Assembly (NCBI GenBank): GCA_964448045.1
Contig: CAYUVF010000050.1
Span: forward strand, 1-34,908
From: CAYUVF01 sp964448045
Lineage (GTDB): Bacteria > Bacteroidota > Rhodothermia > Rhodothermales > Salinibacteraceae
DNA: 34,908 bases
Reading direction: 5' to 3'
The translations under genes were made by a program, and so were the position numbers. Every line of letters starts with the position of its first letter. Positions within the stretch are counted from its first letter, which is position 1. The notes beneath the pieces are model-generated. The model did no database searches. It was given only the letters and a program-made list of their open reading frames with translations, and was not told the DNA's origin. Positions 33,232 through 34,908 of the stretch are shown here, in pieces.

Positions 33232-33801
33232 CTACGGCCCCATCGGTTGGGCCGGGAACAGGGTGCGCAGCGGGATGACGACGGTCCAGACATCTCCACG
33301 AATGGCCGTCCAGGCCGTCGCCAGGGCATGCTGCTGCCACGCGCCCCCCACAAAGGCGCTCGCTGCTGCGGTGCGATCAGGGGACGGATGGGCGGCGGCA
33401 TACGTCAAGAGCAGCAGCCGCGGCAGGGCGGCCATGCCGGAGACGTGCGCAAACCGCTGCTGCAGATAGCGGATCAGCCGCTCACCCGACAGGTCGGGAG
33501 CACCAAAAAGATCGGCCAGTGGCCGATCGGGCGATTCGGTGCGATAGGCCTCCGCGAAGGTGCGCAAAAATCCGTGCAGCGAGTGCGGCTGTGCGTCCTG
33601 AGCCGCCGACAAGGCGTGCTCAAAGTCGGCTTCGACTGCGCCGTCCAGCGCCATGTGGACCTGCGAGCGGAGCCAATCGGCCTGCGACGAGTTCGCCGCC
33701 GGGCGATGCGGCTCGGGCAGGACGACTGCCATCGGCAGCAAGCTGACTGCCAGGAGGCCGACCAGAAGCCGGAGTCGCCATGTAGACCGCAATGCACGCA
33801 T
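33232..33801 (-). CDS. small exported protein of unknown function
   Basis: A 189-residue protein whose N-terminus looks like a signal peptide or anchor (RLRLLVGLLAVSLLPMAVVL, residues 9-28). The rest is mostly helical, with blocks ADWLRSQVHMALDGAVEAD (41-59), FLRTFAEAYRTES and LIRYLQQRFAHVSGMAALPR, and ends with RGDVWTVVIPLRTLFPAQP. No family motif is recognised. It lies 164 bp upstream of secD on the same strand. A competing plus-strand frame covers the same bases but has no leader or family likeness, so the minus-strand call is preferred with moderate confidence. Confidence 0.6.
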   Translation of the reverse strand: MRALRSTWRLRLLVGLLAVSLLPMAVVLPEPHRPAANSSQADWLRSQVHMALDGAVEADFEHALSAAQDAQPHSLHGFLRTFAEAYRTESPDRPLADLFGAPDLSGERLIRYLQQRFAHVSGMAALPRLLLLTYAAAHPSPDRTAAASAFVGGAWQQHALATAWTAIRGDVWTVVIPLRTLFPAQPMGP

Positions 33802-33944
33802 GAAAAATGGGGCGATCCCCTTTCGATTTAGCGTCCAGGTCCCGCTGGACGAGCGGATAGGACAATAAAGTATCGGGCGCAGATGTTCCCATCAATACGA
33901 CGGAGGTGAATTGTTTCGGAATCGGCGCGCGGCCTCAGCGCCCT

Positions 33945-33971
33945 TTGAAAGTGCGGCACTTCCGCTATATT
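33945..33971 (+). promoter_or_regulatory. putative promoter of the alpha/beta hydrolase gene
   Basis: TTGAAA (33945-33950) and TATATT (33966-33971) with a short 15-bp spacer, 45 bp upstream of the ATG at 34017. The -10 context GCTATATTG is the same as at 19175-19183. Pattern evidence only. Confidence 0.35.
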
Positions 33972-34016
33972 GGAGTCCGCCTGATCCCCAATTGATTCGT
34001 CAGTCTCACTCTTCGC

Positions 34017-34886
34017 ATGGAACCCCCTCGTCCTCCCTCGCGCATCGGCCTGCTTCCCACCGATGACGGCCTCGAGCTCGTCACCCAGCGCTGGCTGCCG
34101 CCCGACCGGCCGACGCGCGCCGCCGTCGCCCTCGTCCACGGCTACGCTGAGCACTCCGGCCGCTACGACCACGTCGCCACCTTCCTGAACGCCCGCGGCA
34201 TCGCCGTCCACACCTACGATCAGCGCGGCTTCGGGCGCTCGCCGGGCTGCCGGGCCTACGTGTCGTCGTTCGACCGGCTGGTGGATGATCTGGATCTCTT
34301 TTTGAGCCACACGCGCACGGCGCTTCGAAAGGCGCATGGAAACGACGTACCGCTCTTCCTCTTCGGTCACAGCATGGGCGGGGCCGTGGCAGCGCTGCTG
34401 GTACTGGAGCGGCCGGTGCCGCTGCGCGGCCTCATCCTGAGCAGCCCCGCCATCGTAATCAACCCCGACCTCGCGCCCGTGCTTCGCAAGCTGGCACGCG
34501 TGCTCGGCTGGATCGCCCCCTGGCTGCCGACGGTTCGCTCGCCGCAAGGCGCCATCTCCCGCGATCCGCAAGTCGTGGCCGCCGCCGAGGCCGATCCGTT
34601 CAACTACCACGGCGGCGTCCGCGCCCGCACCGGCGCCGAGATGATGCGCGCTGGCGAACGCATCCGCGATCAGATGACAGCGCTCGACGTGCCGCTCCTG
34701 ATTTTCCACGGCACCGCCGATGAGCTCACCAGCCCCGACGCCAGCCAACAGCTCTATGAGCACGCGTCCTCGGACGACAAGACCCTGAAGCTCTACGACG
34801 GCCTTTACCACGAGACGTTCAACGAGCCGGAGAAAGAAGAGGTGTTAGAGGATGTGGTGGGGTGGATTGAGGCGCGAATAGAATGA
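34017..34886 (+). CDS. alpha/beta hydrolase, monoacylglycerol-lipase (lysophospholipase) type
   Basis: A 289-residue serine hydrolase. The oxyanion stretch is VALVHGYAEHSGRY (37-50), the nucleophile is Ser-119 in FGHSMGGAVA, and Asp-235 (IFHGTADELTSP) and His-265 (YHETFNEPE) complete the triad. AVHTYDQRGFGRSPG (63-77) is a further monoacylglycerol-lipase signature. No signal peptide is seen, so it probably acts in the cytoplasm on monoacylglycerols or lysophospholipids. The cap region (about 145-200) includes a hydrophobic helix (LARVLGWIAPWLP) suited to membrane contact. It is transcribed alone, divergent from the small exported protein, and ends 22 bp before the window edge. Confidence 0.94.
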   Translation: MEPPRPPSRIGLLPTDDGLELVTQRWLPPDRPTRAAVALVHGYAEHSGRYDHVATFLNARGIAVHTYDQRGFGRSPGCRAYVSSFDRLVDDLDLFLSHTRTALRKAHGNDVPLFLFGHSMGGAVAALLVLERPVPLRGLILSSPAIVINPDLAPVLRKLARVLGWIAPWLPTVRSPQGAISRDPQVVAAAEADPFNYHGGVRARTGAEMMRAGERIRDQMTALDVPLLIFHGTADELTSPDASQQLYEHASSDDKTLKLYDGLYHETFNEPEKEEVLEDVVGWIEARIE

Positions 34887-34908
34887 GATACGCTTACGGC
34901 CGGTCCGG

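Noticed and set aside
33068..33340. Amino-terminal extension of secD by 91 codons
   Set aside because: The extension is Cys/Pro/Arg-rich and unlike SecD; the ATG at 33067 opens directly on the first membrane helix.
33085..33831. Plus-strand frame (248 codons) opposite the small exported protein
   Set aside because: It is very Arg/Gly/Gln-rich, lacks a leader and overlaps the secD start region; the minus-strand frame has a credible leader peptide.

Overview
The window suggests a GC-rich member of the Bacteroidota/Rhodothermota (Rhodothermia, Salinibacter-like). Supporting signs are a C-terminal type IX secretion sorting domain on a large exported protein, proteins starting with carboxypeptidase-type regulatory (CarboxypepD_reg) domains, a GbsR-type regulator, a near absence of Shine-Dalgarno sequences (one clear GGAGGT, before the TonB-type gene), and separate secD and secF genes. 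The lineage is an inference from gene content. No rRNA, tRNA, CRISPR array, transposase or prophage gene was seen, and no gene-free stretch exceeds 300 bp.

Layout: (1) 1-7046, all minus strand: the start of a flavin reductase (cut by the window edge), a SAM methyltransferase, an outer-membrane beta-barrel gene interrupted by an in-frame TAG, a DAO-type FAD oxidoreductase, a YhdH/AcuI-type quinone oxidoreductase, and two tandem exported amidohydrolase paralogues. Two cruciform-type intergenic repeats lie here. (2) 7248-10647, plus: a TonB-like protein, then the tyrosine-degradation pair hppD and hmgA, closed by a terminator. (3) 10752-15594, minus: a small DUF1508 protein, msrB, a large unknown membrane protein preceded by a triple 11-bp repeat, and ftsH. 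(4) 15872-23415, plus: an ACS-like acyl-CoA synthetase, two tandem CarboxypepD_reg paralogues, and a 1017-residue Asp-box protein with a type IX sorting domain. (5) 23539-24557, minus: a GbsR-type regulator overlapping yraN. (6) 24723-26822, plus: a SAM hydrolase, then a striking fusion of an ECF-sigma-like cytoplasmic part, one membrane helix and an anti-sigma-like outer part. (7) 26830-33801, minus: an orphan sensor histidine kinase, purA, a STAS protein lacking the phosphoacceptor serine, secF, secD and a small exported protein. (8) 34017-34886, plus: a monoacylglycerol-lipase-type hydrolase.

Most of the window is housekeeping (FtsH, SecDF, PurA, MsrB, YraN) plus catabolism (tyrosine to homogentisate and on to maleylacetoacetate). 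The parts that merit attention are envelope and regulatory: the sigma/anti-sigma-like fusion facing an orphan kinase, the amidohydrolase pair in which one partner has lost its metal ligands, the amber-interrupted barrel, and the paired stem-loop repeats whose outer arms differ between copies yet stay complementary.
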